Assembly: GCA_017860615.1 (NCBI GenBank)
Contig: JAGDMU010000008.1
Location: 1-64,000, forward strand
DNA length: 64,000 nt
Direction of reading: 5' to 3'
Source of the DNA: Pseudomonadota bacterium
GTDB taxonomy: Bacteria; Campylobacterota; Campylobacteria; Campylobacterales; Sulfurospirillaceae
Positions 42,872 to 52,552 of this stretch are shown here, in pieces. Each line of letters begins with the position of its first letter. The stretch's first letter is position 1. The notes under the pieces are model-generated. The model did not search any database, was not told the DNA's origin, and was given only the letters and a program-made list of their open reading frames with translations. The position numbers were made by a program, and so were the translations under genes.

Positions 42872-43897
42872 TTGATGCGTTTTATTCTGGCTTTCTTACT
42901 GATTTTTACAACATTATATGCCAATGAAGCACGTACCTTTGTCGATATTTCAGGCAAAACCATCACCCTACCTGAGCATATCACACGCATTTATGGCTCA
43001 GCACCACCCATTAGTTTTATGATTTATGTCATTGATGACACCCCACTCATTGGTGTCAATTTTCCACAAACCAACAAAGACAACAGCGATGGTGAAAAGT
43101 TTTTGAGTAAACATTTTATGAGTCTCCCTATTTTAGGGGGCTGGCATGGCAATAATATTCCTAATTTAGAGGCTATCATCGCTGCAAAACCTGATGTCAT
43201 CATTACATGGGATACACCACTCCTCAATGAAAAAACAGCTAAAGATTTAGCGCGCATTCATATCCCTGCTCTTAAAGTAAATATCGATGATTCGCGCAAT
43301 TATCCTGAGGTATTTCGTTATCTTGGTAAAGTGATGCACAAAGAGGAACGTGCCAATAAACTCGCTAATATGGCGCAAACCTACTTAGATGAGCTCAAAA
43401 TATTTGTCGCGAATATTCCTGAGAAAGAGCGCACGAAAGTTTATTACGCTGAAGGAGATTTTGGGCTTCAAACAGAGTGCGACGTCTCGTTTCACTCCGA
43501 GCCTTTGGCGCTTGCTGGAGGCAATTTAGTGCATAAATGTGTTCAAAACAGCGTGATAGGGTTACAAGAAGTAAGCTTTGAGCAGATTATCATTTATGCG
43601 CCTGATGTCATTATTGTGCAAAATCCTGCCTTTTATAAAACGGTTTTTGAAGATAAAAAATGGGCAATGCTCAAAGCCGTTCAAAATAAACGCGTGTACT
43701 TAGTTCCAAAATCTCCTTTTAACTGGACAGACCGCCCACCTTCCTTTATGCGTATTATTGGTGCACATTGGATTGCAAGTAAGCTCTATCCAACACGCTA
43801 TCCATACAAAATTCACGAGAAAATAAGAGCGTTTTACCGACTATTTTTTGGTGTTGAACTCAGTGATGAAGAGCTTCAAGCTTATTTCTCACTTTAA
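42872..43897 (+). CDS. FecB/BtuF-type binding protein, paralogue of the MolA-like protein
   Basis: A 341-residue periplasmic binding protein with signal peptide (MRFILAFLLIFTTLYA). Strong similarity to the 34749-35765 protein: ISGKTITLPEHITRIYGSAPPISFMIYVID, GDFGLQTECDVSFHSEPLALAGG, and VPKSPFNWTDRPPSFMRIIGAHW. It has no permease or ATPase of its own here, so it probably docks to the single FecCD-type importer at 32957-34752, or delivers ligand elsewhere. Confidence 0.85.
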   Translation: MMRFILAFLLIFTTLYANEARTFVDISGKTITLPEHITRIYGSAPPISFMIYVIDDTPLIGVNFPQTNKDNSDGEKFLSKHFMSLPILGGWHGNNIPNLEAIIAAKPDVIITWDTPLLNEKTAKDLARIHIPALKVNIDDSRNYPEVFRYLGKVMHKEERANKLANMAQTYLDELKIFVANIPEKERTKVYYAEGDFGLQTECDVSFHSEPLALAGGNLVHKCVQNSVIGLQEVSFEQIIIYAPDVIIVQNPAFYKTVFEDKKWAMLKAVQNKRVYLVPKSPFNWTDRPPSFMRIIGAHWIASKLYPTRYPYKIHEKIRAFYRLFFGVELSDEELQAYFSL

Positions 43898-43956
43898 CGT
43901 TTGAGAGTCTATGGTATAAATTTAACCACTTTTCTCTTGTACTTATGTCTATTTTT

Positions 43957-43980
43957 CGTTATAGTTTCAAGTATATAACG
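43957..43980 (+). promoter_or_regulatory. ModE-like box before the methyltransferase gene
   Basis: Near-perfect palindrome CGTTATA-N10-TATAACG (left half CGTTATAGTT, right half AGTATATAACG), 17 bases upstream of the ATG at 43997. In this position a bound regulator would cover the transcription start region. Confidence 0.7.
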
Positions 43981-43996
43981 ATTTAAAGGATATTTC

Positions 43997-44761
43997 ATGG
44001 AACCCACTTTTAACTTTTGGGACAATATGGCAAAGCGTTACCCACGCTTTAACGATGCTTCTATGTGTAAAGATGTCAATCACATCTTAAACTGGTGCCA
44101 AAATAAAAATGTTTCATTTGATGGTGCTTCTATTTTAGATATTGGTGCAGGCACAGGAACCATCGCCATTCCTTTAGCACAAAAAGGCGCTCAAGTAACT
44201 GCTATGGATATATCAGAAGGGATGTTAGCCGCTTTAAATGAAGATGCTAAAGAGCAAGGACTAAGCTCTAAAGTGCATACATACCAAAGCGATTGGGATG
44301 CTTTTCCACTCAATCAAAAATACGACATTGTGATCGCTTCGATGACACCTGCTATTAGCGATGAACAAAAAATTGACAAGATGCTTGGGGCAACAAAAGG
44401 ACTGGGTATTTATGTTGGTTGGGGAAAATATCGCAACAATAAACTGGTTGAAGCCTTAGTCAAAGCACATACCACAGAAGAAGAGGATTGTGCTTCGGCT
44501 GGCTGTATTAAAGCCAATCAATTTATTGAGATTTTAAAAGAGAAAAACATTCCCTTTGAGAGTGATTTTTTTGAAACATCATGGATTGATACGTACACCT
44601 TTGATGAGGCAAAAGAGTATGCCTATGACCAACTGAAACGTAAAGAGATAACGCCTAATGAAGCAATTGTAGAGTCTATTTTAGTCTCATTTCTTCAAGG
44701 TGATAAAGTCCATGTAACCACCGAAGCTGAAAAAGGGATGGTTTTGTGGAACGTCGCTTAA
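43997..44761 (+). CDS. Class I SAM-dependent methyltransferase
   Basis: A 254-residue protein with the SAM-binding motif I ILDIGAGTGTIAIPLAQKG (about 47), motif II VTAMDISEGMLAAL, and a KYDIVIASM segment (about 110). The start has AAAGGA. The only regulatory mark is the ModE-like palindrome directly upstream, so the enzyme belongs to the putative molybdenum/tungsten regulon. The methyl acceptor is unknown; the CASAGCIK cysteine pair (about 156-160) is unusual for the family. Confidence 0.8.
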   Translation: MEPTFNFWDNMAKRYPRFNDASMCKDVNHILNWCQNKNVSFDGASILDIGAGTGTIAIPLAQKGAQVTAMDISEGMLAALNEDAKEQGLSSKVHTYQSDWDAFPLNQKYDIVIASMTPAISDEQKIDKMLGATKGLGIYVGWGKYRNNKLVEALVKAHTTEEEDCASAGCIKANQFIEILKEKNIPFESDFFETSWIDTYTFDEAKEYAYDQLKRKEITPNEAIVESILVSFLQGDKVHVTTEAEKGMVLWNVA

Positions 44762-44764
44762 AAT

Positions 44765-44791
44765 AAAGATGCCCTATTTTAGGGCATCTTT
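44765..44791. terminator. Bidirectional terminator between methyltransferase and mop
   Basis: Stem of 11 bp AAAGATGCCCT / AGGGCATCTTT with a 5-base AT loop, in a 38-base gap between convergent genes. T-rich ends on both sides suit termination in both directions. Confidence 0.75.
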
Positions 44792-44799
44792 ACAGAGTA

Positions 44800-45009
44800 C
44801 TATTCTTTAATCAATAAAACACTGACTGCTTTAACGATCACTTTTACTTTATCGCCTTCTTTAAGCCCCATCTCTTCGATAGACTCCGTGGTCATAACAG
44901 AACTCATTTTATTCGCGATAATGTCACCCACATCGACTTGACACATAACCGTGCCTTTTTTGATCTTCTGAATCGTTGCGGTGATCTCATTTCTAGCGCC
45001 GTATTTCAT
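44800..45009 (-). CDS. mop: Molbindin (Mop) molybdate/tungstate-binding protein
   Basis: A 69-residue single Mop/TOBE domain: ARNEITATIQKIKKGTVMCQVDVGDIIANKMSSVMTTESIEEMGLKEGDKVKVIVKAVSVLLIKE-like pattern with the SxxT-type oxyanion loop. Family members form hexamers that store or buffer molybdate and tungstate in the cytoplasm. AAGGAG precedes the ATG. It follows cysA by 88 bases. Confidence 0.9.
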   Translation of the reverse strand: MKYGARNEITATIQKIKKGTVMCQVDVGDIIANKMSSVMTTESIEEMGLKEGDKVKVIVKAVSVLLIKE

Positions 45010-45080
45010 GTCACACTCCTTAGGATTTTACTGTAACAAAATGCTACTCCAAAGCCTTATAGCATGTCAATTCCAAACGT

Positions 45081-45092
45081 TTTACATGTAAA
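45081..45092. repeat. Recurrent intergenic palindrome TTTACATGTAAA, copy 4
   Basis: Perfect 12-bp palindrome between cysA and mop. Confidence 0.6.
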
Positions 45093-45097
45093 TACTT

Positions 45098-46177
45098 TTA
45101 GATGACATAATCATTCCACGAAGCTTCGTTGGTATAGATGCGCGCGTTAGAGAAATGCACAAATAGCGTGTCGTTTTCATGCGCTTTAATCGCTTGCCAT
45201 TCCCCTTTAGAAATTTCTGCTTCAACCTTTTGATGCGCGTGCACGGTTTCAAGCTCGACACGTACCCTAGGCCCTACCAATCGCCAGCCAATCAGTTTCG
45301 CTTCGATGCCACCACCAAGGGCATTGTCGATGCTGATGTGTATCTCATGCGGACGAACAAAAAGCGATGCTTCTTTGGAACTTCCAAGGTCTGGCGTGTT
45401 GAGTTCTGTGTTTTCAAGATGAAGTGAGCCTTGTTCCACACGGGCATGAAAGAGATTGACATTGCCTAAAAAGCTATAGACAAATGGATTGGTAGGTCTG
45501 TCGTACACCTCTTCGGGAGTACCGATTTGCTCGATTTTGCCTTGATTCATGACGACAATTTTATCGGAGACTTCAAGCGCCTCTTCTTGGTCATGGGTCA
45601 CAAACACGCTGGTGATGTGAATTTCATCGTGTAGACTTCTCAGCCACTGGCGCAGTTCTTGGCGAACTTTGGCATCGAGCGCACCAAAGGGCTCATCGAG
45701 TAACAACACTTTTGGCTCAACCGCAAGAGCGCGTGCTAAGGCAACACGTTGGCGTTGTCCACCTGAGAGTTGTGATGGATAACGATTGGCGATCCAATCA
45801 AGCTGAATGAGCTTGAGCAATTTATGCACCCGTTCGTTAATTTCCTCTTCACTTGGGCGTGTGGCTTTAGGTCTGACGCGAAGTCCAAATGCTACGTTTT
45901 CAAACACACTCATGTGGCGAAAAAGCGCGTAGTGCTGAAATACAAACCCCACACCTCGGTCACGTACATGCGTTGCGGTCGTATCTTCACCGTTAAAATA
46001 AATCGTTCCGCTATCCGCCTCTTCAAGTCCAGCGATAATGCGAAGCAAGGTTGTTTTACCTGAGCCTGATGGACCTAAAAGTGCTACAAGTTCACCATCG
46101 GGAATGGTTAAGTTAATGTTATCTAATGCTACAAAATTATCAAAACGCTTGTTAATATTTGAAATCTGAATACTCAT
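45098..46177 (-). CDS. cysA: Sulfate/thiosulfate ABC transporter ATPase CysA
   Basis: A 359-residue ATPase: Walker [10 protein letters not shown] (about 36), signature [33 protein letters not shown]-loop [17 protein letters not shown], then a C-terminal TOBE-like domain. Takes sulfate or thiosulfate into the cell together with CysTW and a periplasmic binding protein. Ten bases after cysW. Confidence 0.9.
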   Translation of the reverse strand: MSIQISNINKRFDNFVALDNINLTIPDGELVALLGPSGSGKTTLLRIIAGLEEADSGTIYFNGEDTTATHVRDRGVGFVFQHYALFRHMSVFENVAFGLRVRPKATRPSEEEINERVHKLLKLIQLDWIANRYPSQLSGGQRQRVALARALAVEPKVLLLDEPFGALDAKVRQELRQWLRSLHDEIHITSVFVTHDQEEALEVSDKIVVMNQGKIEQIGTPEEVYDRPTNPFVYSFLGNVNLFHARVEQGSLHLENTELNTPDLGSSKEASLFVRPHEIHISIDNALGGGIEAKLIGWRLVGPRVRVELETVHAHQKVEAEISKGEWQAIKAHENDTLFVHFSNARIYTNEASWNDYVI

Positions 46178-46186
46178 GGTTTATCC

Positions 46187-47023
46187 TTAGTGAGCGAGTA
46201 AGCGTTTTTTACCGATGCGCCACTCAATGAAACTTTTTAACACCAATGTCACCAGTGCTAGAAGGGTCAAAAGTGAAGCAACCGCAAAGGCTGCAGTGAA
46301 AAGGTACTCGCCGTATAAAATTTCTACATGTAAAGGCATTGTGGTGGTCATTCCTCTGATGTGACCTGAAACAACCGCAACCGCTCCAAATTCGCCCATC
46401 GCTCTGGCATTACTTAAAATCACACCATACAAAAGTCCCCATTTGATATTGGGAAGGGTCACTTTCCAAAACGTTTGCCACCCTGAGGCGCCGAGTGTTA
46501 AGGCCGATTCTTCTTCATCTTTGCCTTGTTCTTGCATGAGAGGAATGATCTCACGTGCCACAAACGGAGAGGTGATAAATAGGGTTGCAAGTATAATTCC
46601 CGGTGTGGCAAATACAATGCGTATATCATGTTCGCTTAGCCACGCTCCAAACCAACCTTGACTTCCAAATAAAAGCACAAAAATCAGACCTGCAATAACA
46701 GGAGAAACCGCAAAAGGAAGATCAATCAACGTGATCAAAAGCCCTTTACCCCGAAATTCAAACTTGGCGATCAGCCAAGCAGTGGCAACACCAAAAACAG
46801 TATTGAGCGGAACGGTTATAAGCACCACTAAAAGAGTGAGTTTGATCGCCGCTATGGCATCTGGCTCCGTAATAGAAGCCCAATACACTTTCCACCCCTT
46901 TGCCAAGGCTTCACTAAATACGACTCCCAAAGGAAGCGCTAAAAAAATGGCTAGAAAAAGAAGCGTTGTACCCAGTAAAAGTGGTTTAAGCCACCTAGGC
47001 TCTAAACGATGTTCTGTTTGCAT
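46187..47023 (-). CDS. cysW: Sulfate ABC transporter permease CysW
   Basis: A 278-residue permease with about six hydrophobic segments and the CysW features [31 protein letters not shown] and a coupling loop [36 protein letters not shown]. Second permease of the sulfate system; it lies 9 bases after cysT. Confidence 0.9.
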   Translation of the reverse strand: MQTEHRLEPRWLKPLLLGTTLLFLAIFLALPLGVVFSEALAKGWKVYWASITEPDAIAAIKLTLLVVLITVPLNTVFGVATAWLIAKFEFRGKGLLITLIDLPFAVSPVIAGLIFVLLFGSQGWFGAWLSEHDIRIVFATPGIILATLFITSPFVAREIIPLMQEQGKDEEESALTLGASGWQTFWKVTLPNIKWGLLYGVILSNARAMGEFGAVAVVSGHIRGMTTTMPLHVEILYGEYLFTAAFAVASLLTLLALVTLVLKSFIEWRIGKKRLLAH

Positions 47024-47032
47024 TTTCTTTTC

Positions 47033-47863
47033 CTATAAACTTTTTTCGCGACTGTAAATCTGAATAGCATTAATCAAAAACAAAATCACAAACGTGGCAA
47101 GCAACATCACCGTTCCCACCGCCGTTGCACCCACATAATCAAACTGTGAAAGCTTGGTCACGATGATGAGCGGGACGATTTCACTGACAAAGGGCATATT
47201 ACTTGAGATAAAAATGATGGAACCGTACTCACCCAATGCTCTTGCAAAAGAGAGAGCAAAGCCTGTTAAAAGGGCTGGCATTAAAGAGGGTAAAATGACT
47301 CTGCTAAACGTCTGCCACCAGCTTGCTCCAAGGCTTGTCGATGCCTCTTCAAACTCTTTTTCAAACTCTTCGATGACGGGTTGAACCGTGCGTACTACAA
47401 AAGGAAGCCCAATGAAAACAAGGGCTACCACAACGCCCGCCCTCGAATAAGCGATTTGAATGCCAAGTGGCTCTAAAAGTGCGCCTATCCAACCATTGGA
47501 CGCAAAGATAGCCGCAAGGGCAATACCTGCAACCGCAGTAGGAAGGGCAAACGGTAAATCAACCAGTGCATCGACAATTTTTTTGCCAAAAAAGTTATAC
47601 CGAGACAGAGTCCACGCAACGATCAGTCCAAAAAAGAGGTTGATAACCGCCGCAATAAGACTCGCTCCAAAACTGAGTTTAAATGAAGCCAAAACCCTAG
47701 GATCAAGGATGACCGCACCAAATTCGTTCCACGAAAGTTTCGTCGTATAAAGCAGTAACCCTCCTAGTGGAATGAGCACTAGGAGGGTTACGTAGGTCAG
47801 GCTAAAGCCAAGCGTCAAGCCAAAACCTGGCAAGACACTCGGTTTTCTCAATTGCCACTTCAT
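47033..47863 (-). CDS. cysT: Sulfate ABC transporter permease CysT (CysU)
   Basis: A 276-residue permease with about six hydrophobic segments and the CysT pattern [28 protein letters not shown] and coupling loop [36 protein letters not shown]. Overlaps the binding-protein gene by 4 bases (ATGA). Confidence 0.9.
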   Translation of the reverse strand: MKWQLRKPSVLPGFGLTLGFSLTYVTLLVLIPLGGLLLYTTKLSWNEFGAVILDPRVLASFKLSFGASLIAAVINLFFGLIVAWTLSRYNFFGKKIVDALVDLPFALPTAVAGIALAAIFASNGWIGALLEPLGIQIAYSRAGVVVALVFIGLPFVVRTVQPVIEEFEKEFEEASTSLGASWWQTFSRVILPSLMPALLTGFALSFARALGEYGSIIFISSNMPFVSEIVPLIIVTKLSQFDYVGATAVGTVMLLATFVILFLINAIQIYSREKSL

Positions 47864-48876
47864 CGCTTAATTGAAGCAAAGATCTTGTCAAACTCGCCAC
47901 CATCGGCAAAGTGTTTTTTCTGAGCTTCACCCCATCCGTTAAAGACGGCATCAATCGTAAAGAGTTTAAGCTTTGGAAAGTTAGCTGCTGTCTCTTTTGC
48001 GATTTCAGGATCGGTTGGACGATAGTAATTTTTAGCCGCAATACGTTGACCCTCTTTTGAGTAAAGGTATTGCAAATAAGCCGTTGCTACCTCTTTCGTT
48101 CCTTTTTTCTCTACATTTTTATCGACGATGCTGACACTTGGTTCTGCTAAAATGCTCACGCTTGGAACAATGATTTCAAATTTATCACGGCCAAGTTCAT
48201 TGATAGAGAGAATTGCTTCATTTTCCCATGCAAGCAGTACATCACCTAAACCTCTTTGGACAAAGGTATTGGTAGCACCACGTGCGCCTGAGTCAAGGAC
48301 AGGGACATTGGCATAAATTTTGGTCACAAACTCTCTGGCTTTGTCTTCACTGCCGTATTTTTCAAGGGCATATCCCCAAGCAGCTAAATGATTCCATCTA
48401 GCCCCTCCTGAAGTTTTAGGGTTGGGCGTGATGACTTTAACGTCAGATTTTACTAAATCATCCCAATCTTTGATGCCTTTTGGATTACCTTTACGTACCA
48501 AGAAAACGATAGTCGAGGTGTAGGGTGCGCTATTATGCGTAAAGCGTTTTTGCCAATTGGTATCAATTGCATGTGCTTTTTGGGCGATAGCATCGACATC
48601 ATAGGCAAGTGCCAACGTAACAACATCGGCATCCAAACCATCAATGACACTTCTGGCTTGTGAACCAGAACCACCATGAGACTGACGCACGGTTACATTA
48701 TCGCCTTTAAGCTCTTTCCAGTGTTTGGCAAAGGCTTGGTTGTACTCTTTATAAAACTCTCGTGTCGGATCGTACGAAACGTTGAGCAATGATATATCTG
48801 CAGCGTGAATAAAAGGCGCTACAAGCGCCAAAACGGCTATAGCTATTCCAAAGAGGTTTGATTTTAAACTTTTCAT
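47860..48876 (-). CDS. sbp: Periplasmic sulfate-binding protein
   Basis: A 338-residue binding protein with a signal peptide ending near [21 protein letters not shown], the conserved start of sulfate-binding proteins. Other family segments: [59 protein letters not shown], and [28 protein letters not shown]. First structural gene of the sulfate operon; preceded by the leader peptide at 48937-49002. Confidence 0.92.
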   Translation of the reverse strand: MKSLKSNLFGIAIAVLALVAPFIHAADISLLNVSYDPTREFYKEYNQAFAKHWKELKGDNVTVRQSHGGSGSQARSVIDGLDADVVTLALAYDVDAIAQKAHAIDTNWQKRFTHNSAPYTSTIVFLVRKGNPKGIKDWDDLVKSDVKVITPNPKTSGGARWNHLAAWGYALEKYGSEDKAREFVTKIYANVPVLDSGARGATNTFVQRGLGDVLLAWENEAILSINELGRDKFEIIVPSVSILAEPSVSIVDKNVEKKGTKEVATAYLQYLYSKEGQRIAAKNYYRPTDPEIAKETAANFPKLKLFTIDAVFNGWGEAQKKHFADGGEFDKIFASIKR

Positions 48877-48936
48877 TTTTGTTTCCTTTATGTGTTGTTG
48901 ACTTAAAATATTTTATTTGAGATGAAAGACGTTTTT

Positions 48937-49002
48937 TTAGCAACACATCAGACAAAAAACATGAGTACTCTTCCCATGAATAGGGCGAAAATTAGACTTC
49001 AT
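48937..49002 (-). CDS. Cys-rich leader peptide of the sulfate operon
   Basis: A 21-codon open frame starting at 49002 with a strong AAGGAGG ribosome-binding site. The peptide begins MKSNFRPIHGK and ends VFCLMCC, with three cysteines in its last five residues directly before the TAA stop. It ends 60 bases upstream of the sbp start. A short Cys-ending leader in front of a sulfate operon suggests translation-coupled attenuation by cysteine availability; stalling or slow reading at the Cys codons could expose the sbp start. No family is claimed. Confidence 0.6.
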   Translation of the reverse strand: MKSNFRPIHGKSTHVFCLMCC

Positions 49003-49145
49003 GGTTTACCTCCTTGTTTTAAATTGACGAAATAATATCAAATTCCTTTTTTATTGTCAAGAATATAGAGCGATTTAGTAGTGTATAAAAATAGTCGGGA
49101 TTCTTTTATGGTATAATCTCAACAAAGTATATTAAAGGTTTTGGG

Positions 49146-49535
49146 ATGATTTATACCATTTTGGCTATTTTCTCAGGTGCTGGTTTTGGCGCACTGTTAC
49201 GCTGGTTTTTAGGCACAAAACTCAATACGCTTTATCCCACCATTCCACTAGGAACACTCAGTGCCAATCTTCTTGGCGGTTATCTCATCGGTTTAGCGAT
49301 TGCTTTTTTTGCTTCAAACACAGCTATTGCCCCTGAATGGCGTCTGTTCATCATCACAGGATTTTTAGGTGGGTTGACCACGTTTAGTACGTTTAGTGCT
49401 GAGATCGTCACCCTCATTCAAGAAGGACGCCTTAGTATGAGTATCATTGCCGTTCTTTTACATGTCATGGGTTCTATTGTTATGACACTGCTGGGCATTG
49501 CCAGTTACACCCTACTTCAAAAAGGAAGTTTATGA
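49146..49535 (+). CDS. crcB: Fluoride channel CrcB/FluC
   Basis: A 129-residue channel with four membrane segments and the family block [29 protein letters not shown], and the [15 protein letters not shown] motif that forms the fluoride pore. Exports fluoride. Overlaps the following DUF190 gene by 4 bases. No fluoride riboswitch is visible upstream. Confidence 0.93.
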   Translation: MIYTILAIFSGAGFGALLRWFLGTKLNTLYPTIPLGTLSANLLGGYLIGLAIAFFASNTAIAPEWRLFIITGFLGGLTTFSTFSAEIVTLIQEGRLSMSIIAVLLHVMGSIVMTLLGIASYTLLQKGSL

Positions 49536-49843
49536 AAGGTTTTCAACTTATTTTTTCAACCCTCCAAAGTCGTAAACACCCCAATGGTAAGCAGATCAGC
49601 CACTGGCTTGTTGAAGTTGCTGAAGAACTTGGCATTAAAGGTGTAACGATTTTAAATGCAGCACAAGGCATCGGACGCGATGGCAAACTCCACTCTTCTA
49701 CTTTTTTTGAACTCGCCGATGAACCGCAAGAGATCATTATGAATGTCAATGAAGTTGAATGTGAAAAACTCTTTGCTCTTTTGAACGAAGAAAAATTAGG
49801 ACTTTTTTACACTAAAACTGCCATAGAGTATGGGGTCGTTTAA
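49532..49843 (+). CDS. DUF190 family protein
   Basis: A 103-residue protein with the DUF190 layout: [41 protein letters not shown], then [22 protein letters not shown]. Frequently next to crcB, as here (4-base overlap); it may be a nucleotide-binding regulator of fluoride resistance. Function not settled. Confidence 0.85.
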   Translation: MKGFQLIFSTLQSRKHPNGKQISHWLVEVAEELGIKGVTILNAAQGIGRDGKLHSSTFFELADEPQEIIMNVNEVECEKLFALLNEEKLGLFYTKTAIEYGVV

Positions 49844-50339
49844 AACTTCTCTTTGGTACTCTTGATTTTTCATTATAGGTTGAGCACTCAAAGTCTTTTT
49901 CAAAATATGACGAATAATATATGAATAAAATTTTATACTGCCTCTTTTGTTATCTAAAACTTATTTTTTGATATTACATCATACTTTATATTAAAAAAAT
50001 AGTCCGATTGTCACAAAAATATATTTCATCACTGTTTGTACGAAAGTACAAAAAACTACCTACATGCATCAAAACACCATAAATACGTTGTAAAATACAC
50101 TATTTTGACACAAAAAAGACATTTTTTGAACAGATTATGGCTTAAAAGTACTATCATTTATCCTTAAAATCCATTTATATACACCTTAGTCATCTGATAT
50201 ACTTTCTTAAAATTTGGATTTCTTAAGGTTTATTATTTGTATTCTCCTAACTCAAATCTCTTGAAATGATGACGAAAAAATAATTTAAATCTTAATTCTT
50301 ATCCTTTTTGCTTTTAAACTTTTTTAAAAAGGAGTCATT
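49844..50339. other. 496-base gap with no supportable gene
   Basis: Very AT-rich. It contains a 7-bp hairpin TTTGTAC-GAAA-GTACAAA at 50035-50052 (GNRA-type loop) and a likely promoter region for the AraC gene; nothing else is supportable. Its composition differs from the flanking genes and could mark an insertion boundary. Confidence 0.4.
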
Positions 50340-51152
50340 ATGACCGCACCTTTTTTTAATTTCGCAAAAGAGACGTTTAGAATCGAAAGAATAGACTTTT
50401 ACCCACCTATTCCAAGGCATAAACATTCTTGTTACGAACTTTTTTTCATTGTTGGAGGATCAGGAACATTTTATATTGATTGTCAGAGCTATGATATTCA
50501 AAAAAATACACTTTTTCTCGTCTCACCTGAGCGCATCCATGGATGGGAGCAAACACATAACCTTCAAGCTTATTTACTCAAATTCGACCTTTCTATCTTT
50601 CCAGAAAAATCTTTTAGTGACCATTTATCTATTTTTCATTTTGACACTGTCAATGTTCAAGAAAATGAATTCAAATCGATAGAAAACATCCTGTCAACCC
50701 TTTTAGAAGAGTATCAAGCAACACGCTCTTTTAAAGAATGTACCATTTTAAATTTACTCAATATTTTACTCATTTATGTCAAAAGAACCTTACCAGCGGC
50801 ACCTTCATCGTTTACAACCAATACACTCTTTGTGCAATTAAATGATCTTATGCAACAAAACAATTATCAACTTACACCGACAACCTACTATGCTAAAAAA
50901 TTAAAAACCAGTGTTAAATTACTCAATCAAGCTATAAAAGAAATTACAGGACTAAATAGCAGCGAATACATTCGATCTAAAACAATGTTAGAAGCTAAAA
51001 GACTCCTAAAATATGACACCATGACATGCAATGAAATCGCTGATCATCTAGGTTTTGTCGACCCTGCTTACTTCAGCAGATTCTTCAAAAGAGAAGTTGG
51101 AATCGCAGCAAAACACTTCCGAACTGCCACAGACGAAAAGTACAATTTTTAA
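50340..51152 (+). CDS. AraC-family transcriptional regulator (1)
   Basis: A 270-residue protein: N-terminal cupin-like sensor (HKHSCYELFFIVGGSGTFYIDCQSYDIQKNTLFLVSPERIHGW) and C-terminal AraC HTH pair (about 175-260: TYYAKKLKTSVKLLNQAIKEITGLNSSEYIRSK then CNEIADHLGFVDPAYFSRFFKREVG). Clear paralogue of the 53802-54644 regulator. AAAGGAG precedes the ATG. Likely regulates the porin-YceI-DoxX genes that follow; the ligand is unknown. Confidence 0.88.
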   Translation: MTAPFFNFAKETFRIERIDFYPPIPRHKHSCYELFFIVGGSGTFYIDCQSYDIQKNTLFLVSPERIHGWEQTHNLQAYLLKFDLSIFPEKSFSDHLSIFHFDTVNVQENEFKSIENILSTLLEEYQATRSFKECTILNLLNILLIYVKRTLPAAPSSFTTNTLFVQLNDLMQQNNYQLTPTTYYAKKLKTSVKLLNQAIKEITGLNSSEYIRSKTMLEAKRLLKYDTMTCNEIADHLGFVDPAYFSRFFKREVGIAAKHFRTATDEKYNF

Positions 51153-51226
51153 TAATGAAAATCCATTTTAAAAAGAAAAACTAACCGTTATAATTTATCT
51201 GAAATTTAATTTTCGGAGGAATTAAT

Positions 51227-52534
51227 ATGAAAAAAATCGCTGTCGTACTTTTAAGTACAGTTGTTTGTGGCACTTTGGCGAGTGCTAAAATTGTTCAACA
51301 ATTTGAACCAGAAAAAGATACTTCTGCTTTCAAAGGAAAGCCTGAAGTGAGTCTTGCTACTGATTTGTCTTTTTATTATCAAGGTATTGGTCAAGATATT
51401 AAAGGAACTACCACTAATGGTACTACCTATACTACGCCAGCTTCAATTGAGTCTGGTCTTATCTTACCAACAGCAAACTTTGATATTAATGCAAAAATCA
51501 TGAGTGGTTTTAATGTCAAATTACAAACCATGCTAGCGTCTCATCACCATAATGATACTTATGTTAAAGGTGGTTATGCAACCATTGATAACCTTGATTT
51601 CATTGCACCTGGTTTTCTCTCAGAATTTATGCGAAATGCAACCATTAAAATCGGTGTTAATGATATCAATTACGGTGATGATCAATACAGAAGAACCGAT
51701 AATGCCAATGTTATGAGAAATCCATTTATTAACAATATGGCTGTTGAAGGTTATTTACAAGGTACCCATGTAGAACTTCTTTACCGTATCCCATCTATTA
51801 GCTCTTTTGCAATGGTTGGTATTACCAATGGACAAGCAAATCCACAAGATGTCACAAAAACTGAATACGATAATACCAGTGCAACAGCAAGTAGCAATCG
51901 CTACGGTATTTATACTAAACTTGGTTTTGATCAACAAATCAATGATGATCTAAGATTTAGAGCTACGGAATCAGTCTATATTATTGAAGGTGCCAATAGA
52001 AATGATCTCTATTCAAGCGATAAAGCAGGTAACGTTATGACAACTGTCTTTGGTGCTGACTCTGCTGCTTCTATGTCATCTGGCTGGAATGCAATGTCAG
52101 GTTATGTGAAAACGCCAGCGGGTACATACGTTTCAAAATCAGCAGCCGATGTTCTTGCTTCAAAAACAAATCTTTTCTTAAAATATAAAGATACTGAATT
52201 GTATGGAATGTATGAAATTGCTGATGGTGCGGACGTGTATGATAAATCTATGACCATGAACCATTACGCAGTCGATCTTGTTCAACGTTTCAACAATGAT
52301 AAATTCTGGTTAGCCGCACGTTATGAAAATGCTGTTGTGGAATATCAAGATGCATTCAATGATTTTGGTGATGCAGAATTAACACAATGGCAATTAACTG
52401 CAGGTTGGTTCCTCTCTAAAAATGCTGTTGCTAAAATAGAATACATTGATCAAGAACGTGAGAATTTTTCTATCTATAGAGATGGCAAAGCAAGCTTTAA
52501 TGGCTTTATGATTAACGCATCTCTTAGCTTCTAA
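51227..52534 (+). CDS. Outer-membrane porin-like protein
   Basis: A 435-residue beta-barrel protein with signal peptide (MKKIAVVLLSTVVCGTLASA) and alternating strands ending in a C-terminal aromatic residue (MINASLSF), as in porins. Mid-protein segments (NIKIGVNDINYGDDQYRR; MVGITNGQANPQDV) look like outer-membrane anion or organic-compound porins of Campylobacterota. It precedes yceI by 18 bases. Strong GGAGG site before the ATG. Confidence 0.8.
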   Translation: MKKIAVVLLSTVVCGTLASAKIVQQFEPEKDTSAFKGKPEVSLATDLSFYYQGIGQDIKGTTTNGTTYTTPASIESGLILPTANFDINAKIMSGFNVKLQTMLASHHHNDTYVKGGYATIDNLDFIAPGFLSEFMRNATIKIGVNDINYGDDQYRRTDNANVMRNPFINNMAVEGYLQGTHVELLYRIPSISSFAMVGITNGQANPQDVTKTEYDNTSATASSNRYGIYTKLGFDQQINDDLRFRATESVYIIEGANRNDLYSSDKAGNVMTTVFGADSAASMSSGWNAMSGYVKTPAGTYVSKSAADVLASKTNLFLKYKDTELYGMYEIADGADVYDKSMTMNHYAVDLVQRFNNDKFWLAARYENAVVEYQDAFNDFGDAELTQWQLTAGWFLSKNAVAKIEYIDQERENFSIYRDGKASFNGFMINASLSF

Positions 52535-52552
52535 ATTATATAAGGATTTAAT

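Noticed and set aside
49002-49080. ModE-like box before the sulfate operon
   Set aside because: The AT-rich segment has only scattered partial matches and no palindrome with the expected spacing.
49020-49145. Fluoride riboswitch upstream of crcB
   Set aside because: The gap is AT-rich and lacks the expected GGCGAUG / CUGAUGA-like conserved elements of the crcB riboswitch.
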